NCBI GenBank assembly: GCA_014529385.2
Contig: CM043970.1
Span: 40,667,279 to 40,727,278 of the forward strand
DNA length: 60,000 bases
Direction: 5' to 3'
Source of the DNA: Adiantum capillus-veneris
Lineage: Eukaryota > Streptophyta > Polypodiopsida > Polypodiales > Pteridaceae
Made by a program: the position numbers and the translations under genes. The stretch's first letter is position 1. Each line of letters opens with the position of its first letter. Below the pieces are notes generated by a model that searched no databases, was not told the origin of the DNA, and saw only the letters and a program-made list of their open reading frames with translations. This document shows, one piece after another, positions 1 through 10,700 of this stretch.

Positions 1-1
1 C

Positions 2-895
2 ATTTGGCCTTTATGAATATATAGTCATGCCTTTTGGCTTGACTAATGCACCAGCCACATTCAATCAATTAATGGAGAAAATTTTTAGACCCTAATGCAA
101 ATTCACTGGAGTGTTCATTGATGATATCATCATCTACTCGAAGTCCTTGGAGGAACACAAGCAACATCTCCAAGTGATTTTTCAAGCATTGAGGGAGAAC
201 AATCCTTTTCTAAATTAAAAGAAAAGCAAATATTTCCTTCAAGAGATTCAAGACTTAGGTCATATTATCTCTCAAGATGGTATACATATGGATCCATCAA
301 AGTTGGAGGTAATAAAAGCATGGCCTAATCCAAGGAATCTCTGGGAGCTAAGAAGATTTATTGGTATTTGTGCATATTATAGACGCTTCATAGCAAAATT
401 CCCTCAAATAGCAGGACCATTACATGACTTAACAAAGAAGAACGTTAAGTATTCATGGACTGCTAAGGAGCAAAATGCTTTTGACAAGCTCAAAGAGAAG
501 CTTACCTCCCAACCAGTCCTTATGCTTCTGGATCTCTCTCAAAGCCATTTGAGGTCCAATGTGATGCTTGTGGTGATTGCCTTGGAGCAGTCTTGCTTCA
601 AGAAGGGCATGCCATAGCACATGAGAGCCGAAGGCTCAATACGGACAAACGGATCTTAGGCATTTATGAGAAAGAGATTTTAGCTGTTCTACATGCCCTA
701 GACACATGGAAGCACTATCTATTGGGGACTCCATTCATTTTACGAACAGAACATCAAAGTCTCAAGTACTTCATGACGCAAACAAAGCTTTCCGACAAAC
801 AAATGATGTGGGAAAATTTTCTTTCGCAATTTAATTTTCATATTGCTCACATTGCTGGTAAGCACAATCAAGTGGCCGATGCACTATCACGATGA
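2..895 (+). pseudogene. Gypsy reverse transcriptase plus RNase H, broken
   Basis: This part of pol copied element RNA into DNA and degraded the RNA strand. Reverse transcriptase shows [13 protein letters not shown] near 26-65 and the active-site box FIDDIIIYS near 115-141. The connection and RNase H regions follow, with the typical IGICAYYRRFI stretch near 360-392, EGHAIAHESR near 602-630, EKEILAVLHAL near 667-700 and the closing VADALSR at 875-895. The reading frame is lost between about 530 and 560, so RNase H is split over two frames, and in-frame stops occur near 92 and 218. The family assignment is secure; the exact lineage within Ty3/gypsy is not resolved. Confidence 0.88.
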
Positions 896-1029
896 CCAAA
901 AGTTAATGATGTGTCTATAGAAACTCACCATGATCTATCTTCTATGATAGATGAGTATACTACTGACCCTGAATTTAAAGACATAAAGTCCGCCCTTGCT
1001 TTGGGAAAGAAAGACGAACCATTCACCTT

Positions 1030-1350
1030 GTAGGATGGTTATCTTCTCCATGGCAATAGGCTATGTGTTACCCACTCCCTTCGTGAGAAAGTCATGTATG
1101 AATCCCATGCTCCTCTCTATGCGGGGCATAGAGGCATTCAACCTACTCTTCAAGGAGTAGAGACATACTTTATTGGCCTACCATGAAAGTGGACATACAA
1201 GAGTATATTTCAAAATGTGTGGTATGCCAAAAGACCAAGTATGATAGAGGGAAGCAACCTGGATTACTCCAACCATTTCCAATCCCTAATTCGCCATGGG
1301 AGAGTATATCCATGGATTTTATCTTTGATGAAGACTCTTCCTATGCCTAG
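1030..1350 (+). pseudogene. Gypsy integrase, zinc-binding end only
   Basis: After an in-frame stop near 1033, the frame encodes the H2C2 zinc-binding domain that starts Ty3/gypsy integrase: a His pair around HAPLYAGHRG and the Cys pair in KCVVCQKT near 1213-1236. The typical approach to the catalytic core follows (PNSPWESISMDFIF). The catalytic residues after the first Asp are missing because the element stops here. A frameshift near 1160-1170 also breaks it. Confidence 0.8.
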
Positions 1351-2379
1351 CCACAGGGTGTGCTTAAATGCTATTGGCTGGGCTAAAGAGGGGTCCAATG
1401 AGCTTGTAGTTCCATTCAACAAATATCTAGATATTTTCAGGCTCTCTCTCTCAAAGGGATAAGGAGGACACTTGTCCAAACACTACCCATGTGCTTGACA
1501 TGCATGTTGCATGTGGTTGGCTAGGGGCAGAGGGGTCCAATAAGCTTGAAGCTTGAGCAAAAAGGGAGCGGCTCACGCAAAGCAAGCAAGGGGTATGCTT
1601 GGGGGGTATACACCTCTCACACACACTTTTTTTTGTACATTTTCACTTGGTGAAAGTAGAGGAACTCCACCTCCTTCTCCAAGCTTGTTGAGAAGTGAGA
1701 GCCTACACCAACACTCTTGGCTATGGAATGCAAATCCAACCAAGAGCCATGATTCAATGCTTAATCTTGCCATCTTCATTACTATGCTATTATGTATGCT
1801 AGCAAGAAGAGTGATGATAAGTGAGGAACTATTTCTTTCTCCTATGGAATGTTTCTTCTTCCTCTTCCCTACCCTCATTCCCTGCTAGCTCTCTCCACCT
1901 TCGTAGGTGTTTGAGGCCTTGGGACTAAAGCTTGGGATAGTTAATGCTTTCTACAAAGTTTATGTTATGCTTGTGATGCATGAAGCTTTCCATCTTCATT
2001 GCATCACCTAGGTCACAAGGAACACAAAGATTGTATTGTACCAAGTCTCTCTTGATGGCAGAAACTATAATACAAATGCCCGTTGGAGGGGGGACCAGCT
2101 CCGTATGAATCTGGTCCTCAACTGTTGTCATGTTCTCTAAACTCTCTCTCTCTTGCAAAAGTATTGTTCATGCCAAGTTAACTAAGTACCATGTTTATGC
2201 TTCTACCATCAATTAAGTTCACGCGCTATGCTCACAAAGTAATCTCACAAAAGTGCTTTATCTAATTCCCTAATTCCGCTACTCTCAAAGTTCATAGGCC
2301 ATTTCCATTATAGTAGACAAGTCCACAGATCTTGCATGTACATAGAAACAGTAAGATTATTCTAAGCTTGCCTCTCCAC
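1351..2379. other. Intergenic stretch without a recognisable gene
   Basis: Short ORFs here (for example 1553-1888) overlap each other on both strands and have no recognisable domain. The phrase GAGGGGTCCAATRAGCTTG occurs twice, near 1389 and 1532, suggesting remains of a repeat or LTR. Nothing else can be supported. Confidence 0.5.
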
Positions 2380-2399
2380 TCGTAGCATATGAGAATGAC

Positions 2400-2845
2400 C
2401 AATAGTAATATAAAAAATGTTCGGTTTATTATCGAAATCCCCACAAAGCAATGCATTCAAAGTCCATGAATAAGAGCTAATATCTTGCCACAAGGCAGCC
2501 TATGCTCAGATGTCGTATGCGCATAAACACCACCCACCTCATACACTTGATCATGCAAAAAACATTGGTTATCATCCATCGACCACCCACTGGGATCATT
2601 GTAAGCAAAAACCAGGTGTAGTTCATGACAAACTAGCATCAGAACACCCAAAAAACCAGTCAAAGCCAGCATAAGCTATCCAATAACCCACAAAATAAGA
2701 GCACTGCCTGGCAAATTCATGTTGATTATGTTCCTGTAAAACCACTACATCTACCTTACATATGTACAAAATTCCAAGTTAGTCTCCAATTGTCTGGGTT
2801 GCATAACCCTTGCTACATACTATACTGCTATTCATCACACCACAT
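2400..2845 (-). pseudogene. LINE endonuclease fragment
   Basis: The minus-strand translation between about 2457 and 2672 has the endonuclease pattern VCHELHLVFAYNDPSG...VGGVYAH, matching FVRHELFPTLVFNDPTG...FGGLYAY in the copy at 28150-28665. This domain nicks target DNA to prime LINE reverse transcription. Only the N-terminal half remains and its catalytic His and Asp are missing, so it is inactive. Confidence 0.72.
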
Positions 2846-2873
2846 ATGTACAAAAGGGTAAAGAAAGTAGCAG

Positions 2874-4066
2874 CTAGGTCGACACGTCTTCATCCATCCT
2901 GTGCAAAGGGGAATTTATTGGCTGACTTGGCCTAGGAGGTGGGTCCAAACGAGAAACTTCACCTGTAACCACATCCTTATATGAGTGATCTACTTTATCC
3001 CATGCTGCTGCCAAAGTTTTATTGTCATTACAAGGGGATTTGCGTTGACCCACAATCTTTGGTTGTGGCTCATAATTACGAGAAGAAGCCACAGTTCTAA
3101 GCTTCACATGTTTCTTAGGGACCATCCATGCATCTGTCTTTGTATTTTTCCCTTTATCTTTCTCTTTTGATGTAGTGGCGATCGCCGTAGATTGCTTCCC
3201 CTTCCCTTTATCTGCCGATGAAGGTGGTGTAGAAGTCACCGTTTCAAGAGATTTATGCTCTGGCGAGACAACTTTGTAAGCGGGATGGATTGCAGGGTTG
3301 GAACAATTGAAGGAGGAGATTGTAAATTTGGCCCTAGGTATTTGGAATGCATATGCCCAAACTTACCACAACAAAAGCATGAATTGACAAATTTACCCCA
3401 CTTCAGTTTGAAAGGTCGTTTGCCCACCAAAGGATCCCCTGAATTTACATAAACACGAGTATGCATCGGAATATCTGTATCCCACAAGATGCAAAAAAGA
3501 TTTTTTTTTGCATCTAATTTCAAGGGACAAATGACCTTTCCTAGTTGTGAGGCTAATAACGGGAGAAAATGGCTCCACGTTTGATGAAAATCCTCCACCT
3601 CAACCCACACAGGACATTTATGACGAATCAAACTCTGATAATCTCTGGTGAGGGCCCAAGGCAAAACATGAGTCATCTGGGTATTGAAAAACAAAAGGGG
3701 ACATTTCAAGAAGTGTATCCCTGGCTTCAGAGTTGATCAACAAAACTTCATAGAATCCACACACTCCAAAGTAAACATCTCTGACTACTTCACGTTTCAG
3801 AAAAAATCCACCCACTATCCCACATCTTGAGCAATAGGCATCTTGTCGGGAAAGAAGAGGATCACTGCATTAAGAGCATACTGAGCGATAGGATCCATGA
3901 GATCCTATACCAGAATAATTAGTTCTCTATCAAGAGTTCGACCATCCTAGGCTTTGCGAGCATAGTCAAAATCCTCACTCAAACATTCTTCGATGATAGA
4001 CATTGCATCCTCTGTTGACGTTTCCATCTCTTTTCGACGCTTGTAAGTGTAGTTGTCTACTGTCAT
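2874..4066 (-). pseudogene. LINE ORF1 nucleic-acid-binding protein, broken
   Basis: Reading down from an ATG at 4066, the translation has a basic YKRRK start, then a DUF4283-like domain of about 150 residues (PWALTRDYQSLI, CPVWVEVEDF near 3575-3660), then a CCHC zinc knuckle near 3345-3390 and a basic low-complexity tail ending at 2874. The final Cys of the knuckle is Tyr (CFCCGKFGHMHSKY), whereas the related copy near 29175-29216 keeps all four ligands. Stops and at least two frame changes break it. The protein would coat element RNA. Confidence 0.75.
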
Positions 4067-5154
4067 GAGGAGGATCTAATCAAGAGGATCTGATGTCTGC
4101 ACCTTGAAAACCCTAACAGGATGTTGTCCATTTGCTAAACCACTCACGTGCAAGAAATCTTCGTTGGCTATGCGAAAACCCTAACATTGAGATGACAAAA
4201 CAGTAGGCAGACAGACCACTGTAGAGATGCAATAGGTCACGAGGCAATCCGCAACTGTGATGTTTTGGCATTTACTTGTGATTTTTTTTTTTGCAATTTG
4301 GAAAGATTGCAAAATTTTCCATAGTTTAATTATAATTTTAAAAAAACTTGCAAAGTCTTGAAAAAAATCCTGCAATTTTTTATAGCCCCATTTTTTCTAT
4401 TTGTTTAGAAAAATGTTCTTTGGGAACATTGATACACTCTAGGAATAGATAGAGAGAAATAAATATCAAACACATTGCAAGAGGGATTGTGATGGGAGTG
4501 TTTCCTTGTGAAAAAAGCAAGGCCTATCAAGATTCCACGTAGACTTTGTGCATTACAATTACAATCTTGAAAGTGCTTGGAATCTCTTTGCAACAAATCA
4601 GAGTTGGCTCTTTGGCTAGATCTCATGCCTTCATACTCGTTAAAATCTTGTGATTAACACTCTAACCATGAATAGCACCAAAAGAGTATATGGAGTTGGT
4701 CTAATTTTGGGGGATAGAGGTCATCCTTGTTTTGGTGGGTCCAGACGTTGCCATTTCCCTTTTAAAACTAGCACGGACACTCCCCCCCCGCTTGCATTGT
4801 GCGGGTTGAACTTGCTCTAACTAAGGCCCGTGTCACATATAGACGGGTGCACAATTTCCATTCTGCTCTTGACTAGCAGTGAAGGTGTGCCATAGGGTCT
4901 TACTTGAAAACCTAGGAGTTTCCTACGTATGATTTTTGTCCAAATGGTAATCCATCCGTTTTTTAAGCTGCCCTATGAGGGTTCAAAGCCCCTTAGAGGC
5001 CTTTCGCACGTCTATTGGCAACATCGAGTTGACGACAACAACAATGACTTCGTAGGTGCATTCGCTTGGAAGAGTGGTGGGAGTAGAGAGAGCAGTTTGT
5101 AACTCTGCCAAAATCGGCATAGTTACAACTCTCCATAAGCAAGGTTTGCTAAGC
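4067..5154. other. AT-rich stretch without a recognisable gene
   Basis: Mostly AT-rich DNA with short chance ORFs and homopolymer runs (T and A tracts near 4270-4400, eight C near 4782). No domain, repeat pair or RNA gene could be recognised. Confidence 0.5.
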
Positions 5155-5690
5155 TCACGAAGCAAGGGTTAACCCTCGCTCGTGCAAAAAGCCTCTTACA
5201 TTTTTTCCCTCAAAAACTTTTGGAGTGTGCCACGCTTCTTGGAAAGCTGGACACTGGAGTACAACATTCCCTGTTTGCTCATTGGCCCACCACCTCAGCA
5301 TGGTGCCCGAAGCGGCCTTATGCCCGCACAAGTGTGACACCCACCTATTTGTGTCCCTTTCTTCCTTGGTTATAGGAAAATGTTTTTTTTTTGGGGTGAG
5401 CGACTGCATTGTTCAATCGTTGAGCTTTGGAAAGTGGAATCTTTCAGAGGGATATTTAAGCAAGCGGTCCCAACACATGTTTTGTAATTTTGTTCGAAGC
5501 GTCTTTTCAAGACAGCGTTGAACACATTTTCTCCATGTACGTACTTCTGCGTCCACCTCTTCTGCTTTCTCGTGGGGCTCATTCCAGCTGCTTCATCCTC
5601 TTCTTTCTTCAGCAGCTTCTCCCGCTTCCTGTGGAAGACAGCAGAGAGCTGCGGAAGGAAAGGAAGGTCTCTCAAATCGTAGTTCCACAT
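5155..5690 (-). other. Unrecognised antisense ORF pair
   Basis: Two overlapping minus-strand frames (5370-5690, 106 codons; 5155-5409, 84 codons) meet at a run of nine T near 5387-5395. A one-base slip in that run would join them into one frame of about 175 codons. The upstream part is rich in Lys and Arg (KREKLLKKEEDE, RKQKRW); the downstream part has WVSHLCGHKAASG and RWWANEQTGN. I do not recognise the protein. It lies antisense just upstream of the ABCC exons, so it could be a separate host gene, a decayed transposon product or chance. Confidence 0.25.
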
Positions 5691-6108
5691 CCATCAAACA
5701 TTGGTCCGTTTTGGGAGTGAGCTACTTCTTTGCAAGTAAGCAGAGCTCCAAGTTGCGCTGTCCAACGCAGTTGCAAGATAGGGGCACCAGCTCTCGTTAG
5801 CATCAACCCCGCCACTCAAGATAAACGCAATTCAGGTGTACAATCTTGGGTTTGCAATGGTCAAGGCTGTTATCAGAGGACCGGAGACTATTGTAGTGAA
5901 GGCACCACAGTTCGTGATGGTGTAAATGAGTAAAGACAGGGTTGCTCCCCCTTATGAGAAACCCCTCATCAGAAGTGCCCGGCTTTCTTGTTGATGACCA
6001 CGGGGAAGCAGACTAATTTTTTTCTACATTTGTATTCTGAAGAAGCCTTTTATTGGTTGCTTCTTCTCGCCTTACATAACAATTTCTAGCCATTTTCAAG
6101 AACAATTC
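5691..6108 (+). promoter_or_regulatory. Region upstream of the ABCC start, possible 5' UTR
   Basis: About 400 bases without a persuasive ORF lie between the antisense ORF pair and the ABCC ATG at 6109. In-frame stops precede that ATG, so it is the first available start. No convincing TATA box was found close to it, and the leader may itself be spliced. The assignment rests on position only. Confidence 0.3.
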
Positions 6109-6426
6109 ATGGAGTCCTTTTGCCGTCCTGTACATGGTGGTGTATGGGACACAAAATTGGAAGGTGGATTTGGGGCGTATACTCCTTGCTTTGTTGAGAG
6201 TATTATTACCGGAATATCACATTCCGCGCTTCTCTGCTTAGTTTCGTATAGATCATGGCTTTTGCTCAAGGGCCATAATACAAGGAGGTTTCAATTGAAG
6301 CAGAGGCACATGCATTATTTTATGATTGTTTTGTCAGCTGCATTAGCTATCTGGCCATTTTTCCAAATTTTCTTTGGTATCTCAACGTTGAATCTGGATG
6401 GCGAAAAAAGCTTAGCACGGTTCGAG
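6109..6426 (+). CDS. ABCC (MRP-type) transporter, exon 1
   Basis: The 106 codons encode the start of the N-terminal membrane domain (TMD0) of a plant ABCC transporter, the vacuolar ATP-driven pump family for glutathione conjugates and other organic anions. Diagnostic wording is CRPVHGGVWD, then FGAYTPCFVESIITGIS, which matches the FGAYTPC block of the ABCC1/ABCC2 group, followed by two hydrophobic membrane segments (about residues 28-48 and 64-84). The exon ends at a GT donor (TTCGAG/GTAGGC) in phase 0. The ATG at 6109 opens the conserved N-terminus directly, which supports it as the true start. Only TMD0 is present here; no ATP-binding cassettes follow in this window. Confidence 0.75.
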
Positions 6427-6630
6427 GTAGGCAGTTTTGCTACAGTTATTGGATGCAAACACATATGCAAAACTTATCTGCAAATTCAAAGAACACAAAA
6501 GTATGTTTCAAAGTACTCATGAGAGGCTACCCTTTTGCAGTCCTCCATGCATGTTCCGCTCGACGCACAAATTATGTATTTAAAGGCAACCTTGAATAAA
6601 ATCATCAACTCAATCCTTCCTTTTTTACAG
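6427..6630 (+). other. Intron 1 of the ABCC gene fragment
   Basis: A 204-base intron with donor GTAGGC at 6427 and acceptor TTTTTTACAG ending at 6630, preceded by a pyrimidine-rich tract. Both neighbouring exons are in phase 0, and joining them continues the ABCC reading frame. Confidence 0.72.
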
Positions 6631-6809
6631 GTCCTATCGCTTCTGCTTGGGAGCATCACATGGTTCTCCTTGCTTCATATGCTTCTAGTTGAAACTAGGG
6701 TGTACATATCAGACTTTAGTTGGTATACACGATTTGGGTTAATTTATGTCTTGGTTGCACAAACAACTGTGTACAGATTTATCTTTTCCTTGAGGCCTTT
6801 TTACAACAG
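6631..6809 (+). CDS. ABCC (MRP-type) transporter, exon 2
   Basis: The exon continues TMD0: VLSLLLGSITWFSLLHMLLVE, then the ETRVYISDFSWYTRFGLIYVL segment typical of plant ABCC proteins, then FIFSLRPFYNR. It ends at a GT donor (AACAG/GTAATG) in phase 2. The next exon of an intact gene should encode the last TMD0 helices and the cytosolic linker, but none is recognisable downstream; repeat-derived sequence takes over from about 7100. The gene is therefore either truncated here or continues beyond a very long, transposon-filled intron outside the window. Confidence 0.72.
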
Positions 6810-7106
6810 GTAATGGTGTTTATGTTTACATTCAAGATTTGATGCCGTTGCTTCACTAAGAAATCTAAGAGATTTTGGTGCCTTTCATGCTGCCGTTGAA
6901 GGCTTGTATTTGAGATCTGCACATCTCAATTCGCATGTCAGGTATAATTCATTGTCAAATCGTCTGTCTTTCCTACAAGCATCATATTTTTTGTTTGTCG
7001 TCAGAAGTTTGCTTTGTCAATTGCATTTTATTGGAGTGGGTTAGGGTGGAAAGTGCCGTAAAGCAATTGAGCATATAGAAAGTTATGCTCTTGAAAAGAA
7101 AAGGTG
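6810..7106 (+). other. DNA after ABCC exon 2, no supported exon
   Basis: The stretch begins as intron 2. One open segment (6837-6941) is bordered by AG and GT, but the intervening intron would be only 27 bases, too short for plant splicing, and it does not resemble the expected ABCC sequence. Confidence 0.4.
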
Positions 7107-7459
7107 TGCTTGCTAGAAGGGTTTCTGTCTGTGGGAAGGTTTTAAGAGATATCTTTGGTTTTACGATAGGTATTTGAACTGCAGCCAGTAATATGTGCCA
7201 GGCTAAATTGATATTGCGAAAGGTTTTTACAGGAGATTCTGTTAGTTAATTTTCATGACATGAAAGTCTGAAGGATCGTCATATCAAAGACCAGTCAAGC
7301 TGCTCTTGGACACTGTGTGCGCTTATGCAAGAAGCGAGCTTACCTAGCTCAGATGGAGCGAGACTTATATCAGATGTTCTTGAGTAGGGACTCAGGCGAG
7401 GCATGGCGACTCTTCCATGAGCACTCCCCTCCCCCAGTGATTACTTCACCTGATGTGGG
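7107..7459 (+). repeat. Tandem duplication, first copy (353 bp)
   Basis: This segment is repeated 452 bases downstream at 7559-7911 with only two or three visible differences (for example G/A in CTGTCTRTGGG). Its 3' third carries a LINE coding scrap (QMERDLYQMFLSRDSGEAWRLFHEHSPPP) that reappears in the LINE near 9490-9590. The near-identity points to a very recent duplication. Confidence 0.92.
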
Positions 7460-7558
7460 GCCAATATGCGACATCATTATATATGGTTCCTGGACAGGAA
7501 CCCCTTCCAGACCCTACCAAGCCTTGCCCAGCTACGAGCACTTTCTTTACATCTGAGA

Positions 7559-7911
7559 TGCTTGCTAGAAGGGTTTCTGTCTATGGGAAGGTTTTAAGAG
7601 ATATCTTTGGTTTTACGATAGGTATTTGAACTGCAGCCAGTAATATGTGCCAGGCTAAATTGATATTGCGAAAGGTTTTTACAGGAGATTCTGTTAGTTA
7701 ATTTTCATGACATGAAAGTCTGAAGGATCGTCATATCAAAGACCAGTCAAGCTGCTCTTGGACACTGTGTGCGCTTATGCAAGAAGCTAGCTTACCTAGC
7801 TCAGATGGAGCGAGACTTATATCAGATGTTCTTGAGTAGGGACTCAGGCGAGGCATGGCGACTCTTCCATGAGCACTCCCCTCCCCCAGTGATTACTTCA
7901 CCTGATGTGTG
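7559..7911 (+). repeat. Tandem duplication, second copy (353 bp)
   Basis: Near-identical copy of 7107-7459. The right edge runs directly into the LINE ORF1 remnant that starts near 7912. The spacer between the copies (7460-7558) contains a further short LINE-like coding stretch. Confidence 0.92.
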
Positions 7912-8290
7912 GGGCCATCATTAACTTGACACTAGAAGAGGAGCAAAGGAGACGTGTGCGGACCTTACACGTAAGGATATGTGGCCTCAGAGACCAAGAT
8001 AATGTGGATGAAGAGGTGAAAGAACTCATGACTCTGGTGGGGGCTAATGAGCAGACGTATATGAGAGCTTAAAGAGTGGACAATAAGAAAAGTGGGAGCA
8101 AGGAGGAAACCTCGAAGGAAAGGGCACTCATCCTCCGTTTCCCCTCCATGGAAGCGAAGGAGGACTTCCTTGAAGAAGAGACCGACTCTAAAGAAGACAT
8201 GCATCTTTCTTGGAGATGACCTCACCCTCTCGCAGATTGAGCGGTAAGGGAAAAAGGGAAGATTGCTTTTTACCGGGATGGAAGGGTGGT
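7912..8290 (+). pseudogene. LINE ORF1 remnant (L1 ORF1p-like)
   Basis: Fragments read LEEEQRRRVRTLHVRICGL, then an acidic helix (DEEVKELMTLVGANEQ), then ALILRFPSMEAKEDFLEE and GDDLTLSQIER near 8214-8247. This resembles the coiled-coil and RNA-recognition parts of plant L1 ORF1 proteins, which bind element RNA. It is interrupted by a stop after YMRA near 8070 and by frameshifts. Confidence 0.55.
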
Positions 8291-8339
8291 GATATTGGAG
8301 CGACGCTCTGCATGACGGAGCGAGACCTATGGGACCACA

Positions 8340-9299
8340 CTAAAGATGGCAGCCTGGAATTGTATGGGTCACTCCTTGATGTAGGTGCCTTTGAGGATAG
8401 TTTCACTAGGAGAGACATCATTTTCTATTCTGAGACTCATCAAGCCCTTGGGCACAGGTGAGCGGATATAGATGGGGAGAGCTTGTAGACAAGAGACCAG
8501 ATTGAAGCATCGAGGTCGGGGCTCAGGGAGAGTGGCAGCTTTATTCAGGGATGAGTTGCAACCATTGATATATATAGCGCGCAGGGATGAGCAGGCTAGG
8601 TACATGCGGGTGAGGCTAAGGGCAGAGACAGATAGATATCTCTACATGGCTATCTGTTACTTTCCTCCTAATACGTCAGTATATGCATCACCTAGAGGAC
8701 AGTCCCCCTTCACTATTTTGGATAATGACATATGGGAGTTTTCCAGGGATGGTGACATTATCATACTAGGGGGCTTCAATGCTAGGTCTGCCTATCACCA
8801 GACAGTAATCTATGATACTTTCGAGGAGATGCTTAAGGAGCTGGACGTTACAGAGATGGGCCTATCCAGACTATCACAGGATGAGTAGTACACTGAGTAT
8901 TGCAGATACTTGATAGATATGGGAACTGCACATAGATTGGCCATTATGAATGGCCTACAAAGATTTTCTACAGCTGGAGGTTTTACATGCTTTCCACATC
9001 GACATGGTGCTAGTACAGCGGATTATGTTATGGCCCAGCTAGGTCTCATTCCATTCTTTCAGGATTTCATGGTGGATACTAGGCCAATTGGAGTAGCAGT
9101 TGATCATGCTATCTTGTCTTTCACTCTTACGTTTCAGCTCAGCAAAGATCCATTAGGAGAGGTCCCCACACACACTCGGTACACCTTCGTGAGGGAGACG
9201 GATTCTGTGTATGTGGATGAGATATACAGGCAGCTATGCACTCAAGAGCCGGGACGGCCACTAGATGAACTCACTCAGATATTGACAGACGCTCCATGA
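8340..9299 (+). pseudogene. LINE ORF2 endonuclease domain, broken
   Basis: The translation is an apurinic-type endonuclease: AAWNCMGHSL at the start, the catalytic Glu region FYSETHQ near 8430-8450, YLYMAICYFPPN near 8638-8672, GDIIILGGFNAR (the D-F-N box, here with Gly in place of Asp) near 8752-8790, and VDHAILSFTL (the SDH-type terminal box, with VDH) near 9099-9130. It spans three ORF pieces (8210-8461, 8472-8888, 8910-9299) divided by stops. Such a domain nicks the target to start target-primed reverse transcription. Loss of the box Asp and the stops indicate an inactive copy. Confidence 0.78.
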
Positions 9300-9417
9300 T
9301 GCAGCATCAAAGGCATACCCCCACAGCCAGCCTACACGGAGACGATCTGGGAGCATGCCCCATAAAAGTTAGTATGATGAGGAGTGTAGGGAGACGAGGA
9401 TCAAATTACAGAGGGAA

Positions 9418-10700
9418 ATGCTCATGGGTATTACCACACATAGACAATCACGGATTATCTTTCGCCGCCTAGTGCTACGAAAGAAAATGGCTTATCTATC
9501 TCAGCTAGAGCGGGATCTGTATCAGCTATTTATGAGTCAAGACTCGGGCGAAGCATGGAGGCTATTCCATGAGCATTCACCACCACCAGCCGTCACCTGC
9601 ACAGAGACATGGGGGAATATGCCACATCTCTCTACACAACATCAGGGCAGCCACCTTTGCTGGACCCACTAGAGACATGCCTTGAGACATGCCTTGAGAC
9701 ATGTACTTTCTTTACTCCCGGGAGCGTAAGGAAAGCCATTGACAGGATGAAGACAGGGAGAGCACATGATCACGATGGTCTGGTAGTAGAGCACTTCATC
9801 CATGCTAGAGGTATGCTTGCAAGGTGCAGAGCTTCTTGCTATGATGTTTAATCGAGCCATGTATGAAGGCTTTCCTGAGACTTGGAGTATGTCTACGATT
9901 GTGTCCATTTTCAAGTCAAGAGATCCCATGATTCTCGGGAAATATCGCACCATCATGGTTGGTCTTGGCTAGGCTGTATGCATCCGTTCTTGAGTAGGAG
10001 CTGAGTAGATGGGCATAGCGAGAGGGCATACGGCAGGCAGGATTCGGGAGAGGTTTCTCCACTCTTGACCAGATTCTGACACTCAGAGCTATTATTGAGG
10101 AGGGTAGACACCATGGCAAGAGGATCTATTGTAGTTTCCTGGATTTCCGCAAAGCTTTTGACACAATGCCGAGAGCCATACTTATACGCAGACTACAGGA
10201 CATGGGCGTGCCTATAGAGCTGATATGGGGTATTTTGGCTTTATACAGAACAGTGATGGGGCGGGTACGCACTATTGAGGGAACGTCTGACATGGTCCAC
10301 TCCACTATTGGAGTGAAGCAGGGATGCCCCCTATCTCCGACTCTTTTTGGGATGTATGTGGATGAGTTTTCAAACTATGTAGAGCATCAGGGAGACAGAG
10401 GGGCTCAGCTAGCAGGGACATGGATTCCGTTGTTACTATCTGCTGATGATATTGTGTTGATTTCTGACTCTCCAGAGGGGATGCAACGTCATTTAGATGC
10501 TTGGCACACATTTGCTCGCAACAGTGGATTGTCTGTCAACCTTGGGAAAACCAAGGTTATGGTGTTCAACACCACATCACAGTGGGTCAGGAGGTAAGCA
10601 CCCACATTTACCTATGGCCAGGAGACTGGAGTACACAGATGCATATACCTATCTTGGGGTAGTCTTCAGTGGGGGGAGAGAGGAATCAAGGCTCAAGGCT
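9418..10700 (+). pseudogene. LINE ORF2 reverse transcriptase domain, broken
   Basis: The linker QLERDLYQLFMSQDSGEAWRLF is followed by VRKAIDRMKTGRAHDHDGL, PETWSMSTIVSIFKS, the motif A box FLDFRKAFDTMPR (10137-10175), the template-grip box GVKQGCPLSPTLFG (10310-10350), and an active site SADDIVLIS near 10438-10466. In functional LINEs this box reads F/YADD; here Ser replaces the aromatic residue. LGKTKVMVFN and TYLGVVFSGG follow. Several stops and frameshifts between 9600 and 10160 disable it. Confidence 0.82.
9667..9702 (+). repeat. Short 12-bp tandem repeat
   Basis: The phrase GAGACATGCCTT is repeated about three times in a row inside the LINE reverse transcriptase region, adding residues ETCLETCLETC to the frame. 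It looks like local slippage. Confidence 0.7.

Larger units (their letters stand above)
1..1350 (+). mobile_element. Truncated Ty3/gypsy retrotransposon pol fragment
   Basis: The segment reads reverse transcriptase, RNase H and integrase zinc-binding domain in the usual Ty3/gypsy order. It enters the window already inside reverse transcriptase and is cut off just after the integrase core begins (around MDFIF near 1312-1328), where unrelated DNA starts. Neither LTR is visible. Frames change near 530-560 and stop codons occur near 92, 218 and 1033, so it is a dead remnant. Confidence 0.9.
2380..4066 (-). mobile_element. LINE retrotransposon fragment, copy 1
   Basis: On the minus strand the segment reads ORF1 (zinc-knuckle RNA-binding protein) followed by the start of an apurinic-type endonuclease. 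The arrangement and wording closely parallel the better preserved LINE at 27403-29918, so both are copies of one family. Reverse transcriptase is absent: the copy stops inside the endonuclease. The exact lower boundary is uncertain. Confidence 0.82.

Noticed and set aside
1553-1888. 111-codon plus-strand ORF and its 101-codon antisense partner
   Set aside because: Low-information composition, mutual overlap and no domain; judged chance.
6837-6941. Open segment with AG and GT borders after ABCC exon 2
   Set aside because: The intron to exon 2 would be only 27 bases and the peptide does not resemble the expected next part of TMD0.
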